Below are positions 1 to 7,123 of a DNA stretch of 36,226 bases, in pieces (position 1 is the first letter of the stretch; each line of letters starts with the position of its first letter). The notes under the pieces were generated by a model that saw only the letters and a program-made list of their open reading frames with translations, ran no database searches and was not told the DNA's origin. The stretch lies in assembly GCA_900541135.1 (NCBI GenBank), contig UQIG01000021.1, forward strand, positions 1-36,226, written 5' to 3'. A program made the position numbers and the translations under genes. The DNA is from an uncultured Collinsella sp. (GTDB lineage Bacteria; Actinomycetota; Coriobacteriia; Coriobacteriales; Coriobacteriaceae).

Positions 1-23
1 CGGGATTGGTCAATCTCGGCCGA

Positions 24-1151
24 CTATATTTGGCTAAAATAATCCGACGCTAACAGAAGACGCTGAGTTCCGATAAGAGCGTATAACGTAACCCCCCACA
101 TCGCGAAACCAGAGATACCAAACGCGGCAAGTTGAAAGAAGCTCGTTGTCGTCAAAGAATCAATGGTTGGGGAGCCCGCTGCAATGGCAGAATAGGCCTC
201 CAGAGCATCTCCGTAACCTAATCCCAAAACGGGGCTTGCGGAAAATAGGCTCCAGCACACACCAGGAGACTGAAGCCTCGTGAGCTTTGTGACGGCGTCA
301 GCATCCCCCAGCTTCCAAAATAATGAAGGGTCAATCTGCATAAGCGCGTTAAGAATTGTAGAGTAATTCGTAAAAGCCCATAAAACGAGGATGCCAATTC
401 CAATCGCGATTGCCACACGACCTCGACCCCCGTTTTTCAGTAATCCAACGGCAAGGGCAAGTGGAAGAAGAAGATAGCCAGCTGTAGATCCTGTTGTGAA
501 CAACGTTACGACCAACAAGGCCAATCTAACTTTTGATGCTTTTTTATTAACAATGAACTCAACGGAAATCGCAAGGAGTAGATAAGAAGCAAAAATACCG
601 CTTTCCCAGAAAAAACCCATACTCTTGCTTGCGTCGATATACGCCTCAGCAAACTGAGAGACAATGAAGATGGTTTTGTAATGAACACCGTTGATATTTT
701 CAAACACGGGGAACGGTAAGTTTATCCCCAACCAATTTGTTGCGATCCAAACCAATAGAGACACACAAGAGGTGGCGCACATAAGCCAGACAAAAATATG
801 ACAGAGCTGAAGAGGCCCCACCTTCCTGACACAAAGGTAGGCTAAAAGAATACAAACCATTAATGTCAAGGAATTCATGACATTTGAACTACTTAAATTG
901 CCGATAGCAGAAAGCAAGATAGGAATCGTAAAGACAAGCGCACCGATCGTTAACGCCGTATTGTTCTTATCCGCGTCAGAAAGCGTCAGCAGAAGAAAAC
1001 ACGATAGCAGAGCAAACGGTAGGCATAGCGACGAAAAGCCTATCAATGTTGAAACGGCGCTGCAGCTATTGAGGCAAATTGAGAATCCGACGAAAGTCCC
1101 AATTAACAACCAATCCAGCCTAACCGATAAGAACCGCCTAGCAAAGTTCAT
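24..1151 (-). CDS. Wzy-like O-antigen polymerase/ligase family membrane protein
   Basis: Predicted integral membrane protein of about 375 residues, probably polymerising or transferring the repeat units of the surface polysaccharide made by this operon. The translation is a run of hydrophobic segments from residue 15 onward. It has a segment around TTGSTAGYLLLPLALA and a later SPVLGLGYGDALEAY stretch that resemble the O-antigen ligase/polymerase family; assignment rests on topology and these weak motifs. I chose the ATG at 1151, which follows the capF stop after one base. A TTG at 1160 would overlap capF, and neither has a strong ribosome site. It is much richer in A+T than capE/capF. The stop at 24-26 is inside the window, so the protein is complete though short for the family. 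A flippase or other polytopic protein is less likely. Confidence 0.68.
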   Translation of the reverse strand: MNFARRFLSVRLDWLLIGTFVGFSICLNSCSAVSTLIGFSSLCLPFALLSCFLLLTLSDADKNNTALTIGALVFTIPILLSAIGNLSSSNVMNSLTLMVCILLAYLCVRKVGPLQLCHIFVWLMCATSCVSLLVWIATNWLGINLPFPVFENINGVHYKTIFIVSQFAEAYIDASKSMGFFWESGIFASYLLLAISVEFIVNKKASKVRLALLVVTLFTTGSTAGYLLLPLALAVGLLKNGGRGRVAIAIGIGILVLWAFTNYSTILNALMQIDPSLFWKLGDADAVTKLTRLQSPGVCWSLFSASPVLGLGYGDALEAYSAIAAGSPTIDSLTTTSFFQLAAFGISGFAMWGVTLYALIGTQRLLLASDYFSQI

Positions 1152-1152
1152 T

Positions 1153-2369
1153 TTAAACAACTTCGAAAAAAGTATCTGGATTCTCGGGGTCGAAGGGTTC
1201 GTTGGCCCACATGACCGTCACGAGGTCCTCGGTGTCTGACAGGTTGGTGATGGAGTGCGTGTAGCCGGGGATCATCTCCACCGCGCGCATGTCCGAGCCG
1301 GAAACGACGTACTCGTCGACGGGAATAGGTTTCCATAGGAGTCCTCCCCCACCTTCCTCAGCTTGATGCTCGCGGTGCCGGAGACCACCAGGAACCTCTC
1401 CCACTTGCTCATGTGCCAGTGGTTGCCCTTGGTGATGCCGGGCCTGGACACGTTGATCGAGACCTGGCCGCGCTCGGGCGTGCGCAGGAACTCCGTGAAC
1501 GAGCCGCGGTCGTCCACGTTGGGCTTGAGACTATAGGCGAAGTGTCCCGGCTCGTAGTACGACAGGAACGTGCTCCACAACTTTTTGGAGAAGGAGCCCT
1601 CGGAAAGGTCGGGCACCGAGAGCGTCTCGCGGCTATCGCGGAAGCAGTCGAGCAGGTAGACAATCTCGCCGAGCGACCTTACATCAGTTTCCGGGACGCA
1701 GCAGAACTCGTCGCCCTCTACCCTCTCGAGGCCCACGTAGCCGCAGCGGTGCTCCTCCCCCAGCAGGGCGCCCAGCATCTCGCCGACCAGGTCGTCGATG
1801 TAGAGGAGCTCCAGCTCCACGGAGGGGTCGTTGACGGTGTAGGGGCGGCCGTTGGCGACGGCGTCGCAGAAGGTGGCCACGGCGGAGTTGTAGCGCGGAC
1901 GGCACCACTTGCCGTAGAGGTTGGGGAAGCGGTAGATGAGCACCGGCGCCCCCGTGCGCTCCGAGTACTCGCGGAACAGGCCCTCCCCCGCGAGCTTCGA
2001 CTCGCCGTAGACCGATCCCTCGAAGCGGCCGGACAGGCTCGCCTGCGCGGAACTGGACAGCATGACGGGGCACCTGTTGCCGTGGCGCTCGAGGGTGTCC
2101 AGCAGCGTGGAGGCGAACCCGAAGTTGCCCTCCATGAACTCGGACTGGTCCTTGGGTCGGTTGACGCCGGCCAGGTTGAAGACGAAGTCGGCGCGGGAGC
2201 AGTAGTCCTCCAGCTCTTCCGGGGTCGAGTCGACGTCGTACTCCATGACCTCGAGCGGCAGGAGGGGTTGGTACTTGGCCCTACGGTCCTTGCCGTCGCT
2301 TATGTTCTTCAGCGCGCAGCAGAGGTTCCTCCCGACGAAGCCCCTGGCGCCGGTGACGAGGACGCGCAC
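1153..2369 (-). pseudogene. capF: CapF-like bifunctional UDP-sugar reductase/epimerase, frameshifted near its C terminus
   Basis: CapF acts after CapE in UDP-L-FucNAc synthesis (3-epimerisation and NADPH reduction). An intact N-terminal SDR domain starts MRVLVTGARGFVGRNL and carries VYGESKLAGE as the Y-x3-K motif. A C-terminal cupin begins around NVDDRGSFTEFLRT and includes GITKGNHWH. Near 1328 the frame breaks: the first frame runs into unrelated residues after KVGEDSYG. The expected cupin end (PIPVDEYVVSG, PGYTHSITN, VMWANEPFDPENPDTFF) continues in the next frame to a TAA at 1153. Restoring one G in the GG at about 1328-1329 (plus strand) would rejoin both halves into about 405 residues. 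ATG 2369 follows the capE stop by one base. Either a true loss-of-function deletion or an assembly error. Confidence 0.85.
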
Positions 2370-2370
2370 C

Positions 2371-3429
2371 CTACTGCACCGCCTCGTGCTCGCGGCCCTC
2401 GAGGGCCAGCTGCACGTACTCGGCGGTCTTGATCTTGGCGATGGTGCCCTCCACGTCGAGCCTCTCGGTGTTGTGGGAGGTGTAGGACTCGTCTGCCTGG
2501 GTCTCCACCTCGCCGTCGACGACGAACTTGTCGTAGTTCAGGTCGCGCGAGTCGCAGGCCACGCGGTAGTAGCCGCCCATGTCCTCGGCCCTCAGTCGCT
2601 CCTCGCGGGTCATGAGGGTCTCGAAGAGCTTCTCGCCGTGGCGGGTGCCGATCACCTGGGTGCCCACGCGGCCGAAGACCTCCTGGACGGCCTCGGCGAG
2701 GTCGCCGATCGTGGAGGCGGGGGCCTTCTGGATGAACAGGTCGCCGGGGTTGGCGTGCTCGAAGGCGAACTGCACCAGGTCGACCGCCTCGTCCAGGTTC
2801 ATGAGGAAGCGGGTCATGTTGGGGTCGGTGACGGTAAGCGGCTCCCCTTTTCGGATGCGGTCGATGAACAGCGGGATGACGCTGCCGCGCGAGCACATGA
2901 CGTTGCCGTAGCGGGTGCAGCAGATGGTGGTGCGGCCGGCGCCGTTGCGGGCGTTGGCGTAGATGATGGACTCCATCATGGCCTTGGACTTGCCCATGGC
3001 GTTGATGGGGTAGGCCGCCTTGTCGGTGGAAAGGCACACGACGCGGTCCACGCCCTCCTCGATGGCGGCGTGCAGGACGTTGTCAGTGCCGATGACGTTG
3101 GTGCGCACGGCCTCCATGGGGAAGAACTCGCAGGAGGGCACCTGCTTCAGGGCGGCGGCGTGGAAGATGTAGTCCACCCCGTGCATGGCGTCGCGCACGC
3201 TCTGGGCGTTGCGGACGTCGCCGATGAAGAAGCGGACCTTGGAGGCGAGCTCGGGGGACTTCTCCTGAAGGCGGTGGCGCATGTCGTCCTGCTTCTTCTC
3301 GTCGCGCGAGAAGATGCGGATCTCGGCCAGGTCGGTGTCCATGAAGTGCTTGAGCACCGTGTTGCCGAACGAGCCGGTGCCGCCCGTGATCATGAGGGTC
3401 TTGTCTTTGAATGCGGAAGTGCCTGTCAT
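2371..3429 (-). CDS. capE: UDP-N-acetylglucosamine 4,6-dehydratase (inverting), CapE/FlaA1 type
   Basis: A soluble SDR enzyme of 352 residues that converts UDP-GlcNAc to a 4-keto-6-deoxy intermediate with C5 inversion, first step to UDP-L-FucNAc. The Rossmann motif ITGGTGSFGNTVL is at about residue 14. The active-site stretch STDKAAYPINAMGKSK has Met in place of the usual Tyr of the Y-x3-K motif, a hallmark of CapE-type dehydratases. TRYGNVMCSRGSVIPLF and PNMTRFLMNLDEAVDLV are also typical. ATG 3429 has a strong GGAGGA ribosome site seven bases upstream, inside the end of the glycosyltransferase gene. It is G+C-rich like capF and unlike its flanking genes. The pairing with capF supports L-FucNAc rather than pseudaminic acid synthesis. 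Confidence 0.92.
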   Translation of the reverse strand: MTGTSAFKDKTLMITGGTGSFGNTVLKHFMDTDLAEIRIFSRDEKKQDDMRHRLQEKSPELASKVRFFIGDVRNAQSVRDAMHGVDYIFHAAALKQVPSCEFFPMEAVRTNVIGTDNVLHAAIEEGVDRVVCLSTDKAAYPINAMGKSKAMMESIIYANARNGAGRTTICCTRYGNVMCSRGSVIPLFIDRIRKGEPLTVTDPNMTRFLMNLDEAVDLVQFAFEHANPGDLFIQKAPASTIGDLAEAVQEVFGRVGTQVIGTRHGEKLFETLMTREERLRAEDMGGYYRVACDSRDLNYDKFVVDGEVETQADESYTSHNTERLDVEGTIAKIKTAEYVQLALEGREHEAVQ

Positions 3430-3432
3430 AAA

Positions 3433-4641
3433 TTAATCCTCCACTAGTTGAGTAAGTAATTTTTCGAGCTTGTCGAAGAACAGCTTCTTCGTGAAATAGC
3501 GCTCGTAATAAGCTTTTGCGTTATTGCCAAGCTGTTCTGTGTCGGAAAGTCCAGCAAATTGCGAGGCAATTCGTGCAAGGCCTTCGGCATCTTCGATATC
3601 GCAGCAGAAACCGCATTTGGCATCATTGATTACTCGTTTGGTTTCACCTGAAAGCGCTGCCAAAATCGGTTTTCCAGCGGCCATATAAGTTGTTACTTTT
3701 CGAGGAAGGGTGTACGTGGCCATGGGGCTGTCTTCAAACGTGACAATCATTGCGTCAGAAGCACCGTAGTACTTGGGCATATCCACAATTGGCTTGCGGC
3801 CGTGAAACACAATGTTATTCAGGCCTAGCTCCACAGCCCTCGATCTACATTGCTCCAAACGCGACCCTGAACCAACAATATGAAACACGAGGTTCCTGTC
3901 TTTCTGAGCAATGCAAGCGGCTTCAACAATGGTGATAACGGACTGTGCTTGTCCCACATTTCCGGCAAACGTTAGATTGATTTTCGATGAGTCATAGCCT
4001 TCGCAGGAGCACTTAGCACAGCCGGAAAAGGCGTCGTCAGCGTATTGAGGTAGGTATGCCGAGGGCTCACGGTTAATTCCAAGACTGTTTGAAAAGTATT
4101 CGTCAAACAAAGGTGAAGTAACGGCGATACGATCAGCCTGCCTATAAATCCTTTTCGAGACAGCTTTCATCCATTTGTAAGGCAACGAGGATTCTGAAAA
4201 ACCACCGGCTGTAAGACTCACTGGCCACAAATCAAAGCAATACAACAGCATCTTTTTTTGATGCTTGCGAGCATAAACAAGACCGGGATCCACCTGCATA
4301 ACGGGTGAAAACTGATACCCAAGGACAACATCAAATTCTTCATTTAGCGTTCGAGCAAGCTGATTCGCGTTATGCCAGAAAGAGATATAGTTCTTTACGC
4401 GATTGAGCGCGCCAGTTTTTCTAGGGTATAAGTTGGCGCGATACACAGTCACGCCATTATGATGCTCAATCTGCTTTTGCCTATTTTTATACTCTTCTGG
4501 AATGTCAGAGTTGGGCATTCCGGTGTTCGGCAGACCGGTGATAACAGAGACGCTATGCCCTCTATCAACAAGCTCCTCGCATACATCCGAAGTGTTAAAT
4601 GGCTCCGGCCAATAGTGCTGACAAATAACAAGTATCTTCAT
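3433..4641 (-). CDS. GT4-family glycosyltransferase (WbuB-like)
   Basis: A 402-residue retaining glycosyltransferase with two Rossmann-type domains, likely adding a sugar to the lipid-linked repeat unit at the cytoplasmic face. The N-terminal domain begins MKILVICQHYWPEPFNTSD. The C-terminal domain has LTFAGNVGQAQSV, VFHGRK and LPRKVTTYMAAGKPIL, matching GT4 nucleotide-sugar binding. The overall pattern recalls WbuB, an L-FucNAc transferase in E. coli O antigens. Together with adjacent capE/capF this suggests an L-FucNAc donor, but donor and acceptor cannot be read from sequence. Its ATG shares one base with the upstream TAA (TAATG), so translation is probably coupled. It is clearly richer in A+T than capE: row 4141-4200 has 23 G/C of 60, row 2581-2640 has 40. 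Confidence 0.88.
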   Translation of the reverse strand: MKILVICQHYWPEPFNTSDVCEELVDRGHSVSVITGLPNTGMPNSDIPEEYKNRQKQIEHHNGVTVYRANLYPRKTGALNRVKNYISFWHNANQLARTLNEEFDVVLGYQFSPVMQVDPGLVYARKHQKKMLLYCFDLWPVSLTAGGFSESSLPYKWMKAVSKRIYRQADRIAVTSPLFDEYFSNSLGINREPSAYLPQYADDAFSGCAKCSCEGYDSSKINLTFAGNVGQAQSVITIVEAACIAQKDRNLVFHIVGSGSRLEQCRSRAVELGLNNIVFHGRKPIVDMPKYYGASDAMIVTFEDSPMATYTLPRKVTTYMAAGKPILAALSGETKRVINDAKCGFCCDIEDAEGLARIASQFAGLSDTEQLGNNAKAYYERYFTKKLFFDKLEKLLTQLVED

Positions 4642-5414
4642 TAACGCGCACCGTCGCCAGTGCTCACAACACCAAGTGTCTTAAGCATGATCAGAATATC
4701 CATCTTGATGTTTCTAGTTTTGATGTACTGGAGGTCAAACATGACCTTCTCACTGGGAAGCAGATCGTGGCCGCCGGTAACCTGGGCAAGGCCAGAAATG
4801 CCCGGGCGCACCATGGTGCGGTAATGCCAGCCATGAATACGCTTCTCGAACTCTTCGCAAAACGCGGGACGCTCGGGGCGAGGGCCGATTAGGCTCATAT
4901 CGCCCTTGAATACATTCCAGAACTGCGGAATCTCGTTTAGACGCGTCTTACGCATAATTTTGCCGAAAGGCGTGACACGCGGATCTTCGTCCTGTGCCCA
5001 CTGAGCGCCCCGAGACTCTGCATCGGTATACATGCTGCGAAACTTGTAGATATTAAAGACTCTGCCGTCTTTGCCAACGCGGCGTTGAGCGTAAATAACG
5101 GGGCCTTCGGACTCGCTCTTGATTTTTACGGCGATAAAGGCCATCGGAATTGCAAGCAGAATCAAAGCACAACCACAAGACACAACGTCAAAGAATCGCT
5201 TAATAAAGCGATAGAAAAGCCCACCATTAACGACGGGCTTTTCCAATTCAACAATGTCATGACCGGGTAGCAGCTTCTCCAGCACATCCGCCGGAATACC
5301 GTTCTCGCTCAACTTCGGCTCGTGTTTTCCGATATTTTGGAGCTTGACGGTCCTGCGCCTATCCTCTTGCGCTACGGCAACAGCTGTTGCATCTCCAATT
5401 TGATTATCTTGCAC
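4641..5414 (-). CDS. Initiating undecaprenyl-phosphate sugar transferase (WcaJ/bacterial sugar transferase family)
   Basis: It transfers the first sugar-phosphate onto undecaprenyl phosphate at the inner membrane, starting the repeat unit. It is a short-form enzyme: one membrane segment (FDVVSCGCALILLAIPMAFIA) followed by the cytoplasmic catalytic domain. Signatures are GPVIYAQRRVGKDG, YKFRSMYTDAE, TRLNEIPQFWNVFKGDMS, LIGPRPERP and VRPGISGLAQVTG. An open frame extends to a TTG at 5546, but that would overlap loaP by 65 bases. I prefer the GTG at 5414, preceded by AAGGAA (close spacing); a TTG at 5426 is also possible. About 257 residues from GTG. The region upstream of the membrane segment is poorly conserved and polar. 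The sugar specificity (GlcNAc, Glc or Gal) is not determinable here. Confidence 0.9.
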   Translation of the reverse strand: MQDNQIGDATAVAVAQEDRRRTVKLQNIGKHEPKLSENGIPADVLEKLLPGHDIVELEKPVVNGGLFYRFIKRFFDVVSCGCALILLAIPMAFIAVKIKSESEGPVIYAQRRVGKDGRVFNIYKFRSMYTDAESRGAQWAQDEDPRVTPFGKIMRKTRLNEIPQFWNVFKGDMSLIGPRPERPAFCEEFEKRIHGWHYRTMVRPGISGLAQVTGGHDLLPSEKVMFDLQYIKTRNIKMDILIMLKTLGVVSTGDGAR

Positions 5415-5481
5415 TATTTCCTTCAAACCTACGTCCCCGCCCCCGGGGATCCTCCCTGTCCCTTTAAACAGTCGCCCGCAC

Positions 5482-6027
5482 TTAGGCGATAGCCTTTTTA
5501 AGGTTTCGCATGACGCGCTGCTCGGCTGAAAGCACAGCGAGGCCAACGCGCGTAGTTACGCGTCGACCGCACAGGTTGAGCTCCAAATAAGCAGTGCTCT
5601 TGCGTCTGTTAATGGTTTTGATAAGGCCTTCGTGGCCCAGCAGCGGACCTGCCGTCACTACGACCTGGTCGCCATCCTTTAAGGCCTCGCTCATAGGAAC
5701 TACGCGGTCTCCCTTATGCGTAAAGCCACCAATAAGCTGGACCTCTTCTTTTGCCAGCGGCACAAACCGACCGTCCTGGGAAAGCACCCGAGCAAAATCG
5801 TCCATGCGCAGCAAATACTGTTGTACGGTGCGGGGATCTGCCGTGTCGCAGATAAGATAACCGGGAAAGAGCGACTTGGTCGTATTGACCCATTCGCCGT
5901 GTACCTTAATCTCGGTTTGAAATTGAGGATAAAAGAGCTCCTGCATGGCACCAACCGGCACCATACGCTCAATGCGCTCGCGCATTACTTCTTCGCGACC
6001 ATTAATGACCTGGATCATATACCACAC
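5482..6027 (-). CDS. loaP: LoaP/NusG-family transcription antiterminator
   Basis: A specialised NusG paralogue of 181 residues, expected to bind RNA polymerase and let it read through the long polysaccharide operon. The NGN domain starts MWYMIQVINGREEVMRERI and includes TKSLFPGYLICD. The C-terminal KOW domain has DGDQVVVTAGPLLGHEGLI. It is the first gene of the operon, typical for LoaP and other operon-specific NusG proteins. The frame opens at a GTG at 6036, but an AAGGGGG site sits eight bases before the GTG at 6027, so I chose that start. The roughly 450-base leader holds two large stem-loops, matching the LoaP requirement for a leader RNA hairpin. Housekeeping NusG is unlikely because secE/rplK are absent here. 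Confidence 0.88.
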   Translation of the reverse strand: MWYMIQVINGREEVMRERIERMVPVGAMQELFYPQFQTEIKVHGEWVNTTKSLFPGYLICDTADPRTVQQYLLRMDDFARVLSQDGRFVPLAKEEVQLIGGFTHKGDRVVPMSEALKDGDQVVVTAGPLLGHEGLIKTINRRKSTAYLELNLCGRRVTTRVGLAVLSAEQRVMRNLKKAIA

Positions 6028-6062
6028 GAGCACCACCCCCTTGCTGTCTTACGTGTGGCTCA

Positions 6063-6125
6063 CAGGGTTTAGGTATGGCTTCGCCAGGGCGCTTGTGCGC
6101 GAAGGCGCTCCATATTCAAACCCTG
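6063..6125 (-). promoter_or_regulatory. Leader stem-loop just upstream of loaP
   Basis: A 63-base nested inverted repeat. CAGGGTTT (6063-6070) pairs with AAACCCTG (6118-6125), TATGG (6074-6078) with CCATA (6110-6114), and CTTCGC (6079-6084) with GCGAAG (6099-6104). It lies 36 bases before the loaP start in the transcribed leader. There is no U-run, so it is not a simple terminator. It may be an antitermination target RNA; function is inferred. Confidence 0.55.
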
Positions 6126-6225
6126 AGCCCAGTTAGACAAGCGCATGGCTCTGCCCCACCGTGAACGGTATTTAAAAGCGCAGTCGCTAGAGGCGCGGAC
6201 GTGTATCGCAAAATGACCGCGCCCC

Positions 6226-6285
6226 CAGCTGGCTGCGTGCAGCCCAGTCAAGCGGGTACAAAACTGGACCGCACGCAAACAGCTG
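6226..6285 (-). promoter_or_regulatory. Leader stem-loop, candidate LoaP-responsive hairpin
   Basis: A 60-base nested inverted repeat. CAGCTG (6226-6231) pairs with CAGCTG (6280-6285), TGCGTGC (6234-6240) with GCACGCA (6271-6277), and CCAGT (6244-6248) with ACTGG (6263-6267), leaving a 14-base loop. It sits mid-leader between the predicted promoter and loaP. LoaP proteins recognise leader hairpins, but I cannot show this one matches the known consensus. Confidence 0.5.
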
Positions 6286-6492
6286 AAGGACTGCTGCGCT
6301 TTGTCATGAAATATCGAATAGGATGAACAGCTTGCACATAGACAAGAGCAAAGTCATTCGATGCGATACGCATGACGACGCTATTGGAGCTCGTGGTTTT
6401 TCTGGCACCGCCGTTACGGCCGGATGCTGATCGACCCCGTGCTTTGCGGCTTGCTGGAGCCGTGAGCACAGTTGAACCCATGTGACTTAAGT

Positions 6493-6521
6493 ATCCTAGC
6501 ACAGCAGGTGGCCCATACGTT
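6493..6521 (-). promoter_or_regulatory. Possible extended -10 promoter of the polysaccharide operon
   Basis: Reading the minus strand, TGCTAGGATAC gives a TAGGAT -10 (6498 to 6493) with an upstream TGn extension. The -35 position (AACGTA, 6521-6516) is poor. Transcription from here would give a leader of about 450 bases. A similar TAGGATAC lies before glgP. Confidence 0.4.
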
Positions 6522-6761
6522 TTGGGGTGTGTTGAGCAACATATTGTTTATTTGCCGTGGTTATGGGGGAAATCGCGCCGCCTCGCACGCATTGCCGCAG
6601 GTTTATGGGGGTGTGTAGGTTGGCGATCACTGCCTGAGTTGTATTGCTGGCGGCGTGAATTGCTCAAACTATTAAGTTTGGCTAACAAACTTTGTACAAA
6701 ACCGGGAAGGTAATTGCGCAACTTTTTGGGGTGTAGTTGTCGCAAATTTTGCGACAACTAC
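6522..6761. repeat. Non-coding region with phased GGGG-containing repeats and a 29-base palindrome
   Basis: This stretch between the tRNA terminator and the predicted loaP promoter holds no convincing gene. It has related words TTTTGGGGTGTGTTG (6520), TTATGGGGG (6561), TTATGGGGGTGTGT (6603) and TTTTTGGGGTGTAGTTG (6723). The G-runs start at 6524, 6565, 6607 and 6728. The last copy runs into a perfect inverted repeat at 6733-6761, with 14-base arms (GTAGTTGTCGCAAA) around one central base. These may be regulator-binding sites upstream of the operon promoter. The remainder to 6836 shows nothing I recognise. Confidence 0.4.
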
Positions 6762-6836
6762 TGTGACGGCGAACTTGAACAGGAAAGCACTTTGCATATT
6801 TTGCAAAAATGCAGTTCAGCCACTTAATATCGCATG

Positions 6837-6869
6837 CAAATAAAAAAGGCCACTCGATTGAGTGGCCTT
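6837..6869 (-). terminator. Rho-independent terminator of tRNA-Ala
   Basis: On the minus strand AAGGCCACTC pairs perfectly with GAGTGGCCTT (plus-strand 6846-6855 and 6860-6869, four-base loop) and is followed by TTTTTTATTT. It lies 11 bases beyond the tRNA 3' end. Confidence 0.92.
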
Positions 6870-6879
6870 GCATTCACGA

Positions 6880-6955
6880 TGGTGGAGACGAGGGGGATCG
6901 AACCCCTGACCTCTTGACTGCCAGTCAAGCGCTCTCCCAGCTGAGCTACGCCCCC
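6880..6955 (-). tRNA. tRNA-Ala (anticodon GGC)
   Basis: A 76-base cloverleaf with encoded CCA. The 5' acceptor GGGGGCG pairs with CGTCTCC (two G-U pairs). The D arm is AGCTCAGCTGGGAGAGC, the anticodon stem is CTTGA/TCAAG with loop CTGGCAG, and the T arm is CAGGGGTTCGATCCCCCTC-like. The anticodon GGC reads GCC/GCT alanine codons. It stands alone with its own terminator. Confidence 0.96.
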
Positions 6956-7027
6956 GTGACGAGGAGATACTATAAGGGAAGATCTTTGGGGATGCAAGAA
7001 GTTTTTTGGGTTGATTCTCACACTTAC

Positions 7028-7108
7028 GGGTTTTCCTGGGACGGGGCTGAATTGACTGATTTTGACTTCGGCAAAATCAGTCAATTCAGCCCCGTCCCGA
7101 TAAAACCC
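7028..7108. repeat. Long perfect intergenic hairpin (27-base arms)
   Basis: A perfect 27-base inverted repeat (7038-7064 and 7072-7098) with a seven-base loop ACTTCGG. It begins GGGACGGGG and ends CCCCGTCCC. An outer stem GGGTTTT (7028-7034) with AAAACCC (7102-7108) extends it across a 3x3 internal loop. It lies between the tRNA and thiN, 15 bases after the thiN stop. There is no U-tract directly after either side, so it looks like a palindromic repeat element rather than an ordinary terminator. Confidence 0.8.
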
Positions 7109-7123
7109 TCACGCGGCGATGCC

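Noticed and set aside
1153..1404. A separate small gene encoding the CapF cupin end
   Set aside because: Its upstream residues are out-of-frame CapF sequence and the conserved part starts exactly where the main CapF frame is lost. One frameshifted gene explains both.
5415..5546. The extended N terminus of the sugar transferase (start at TTG 5546)
   Set aside because: It would overlap loaP by 65 bases and encode a Pro/Gly/Cys-rich stretch unlike the family; the GTG at 5414 or TTG at 5426 is more plausible.
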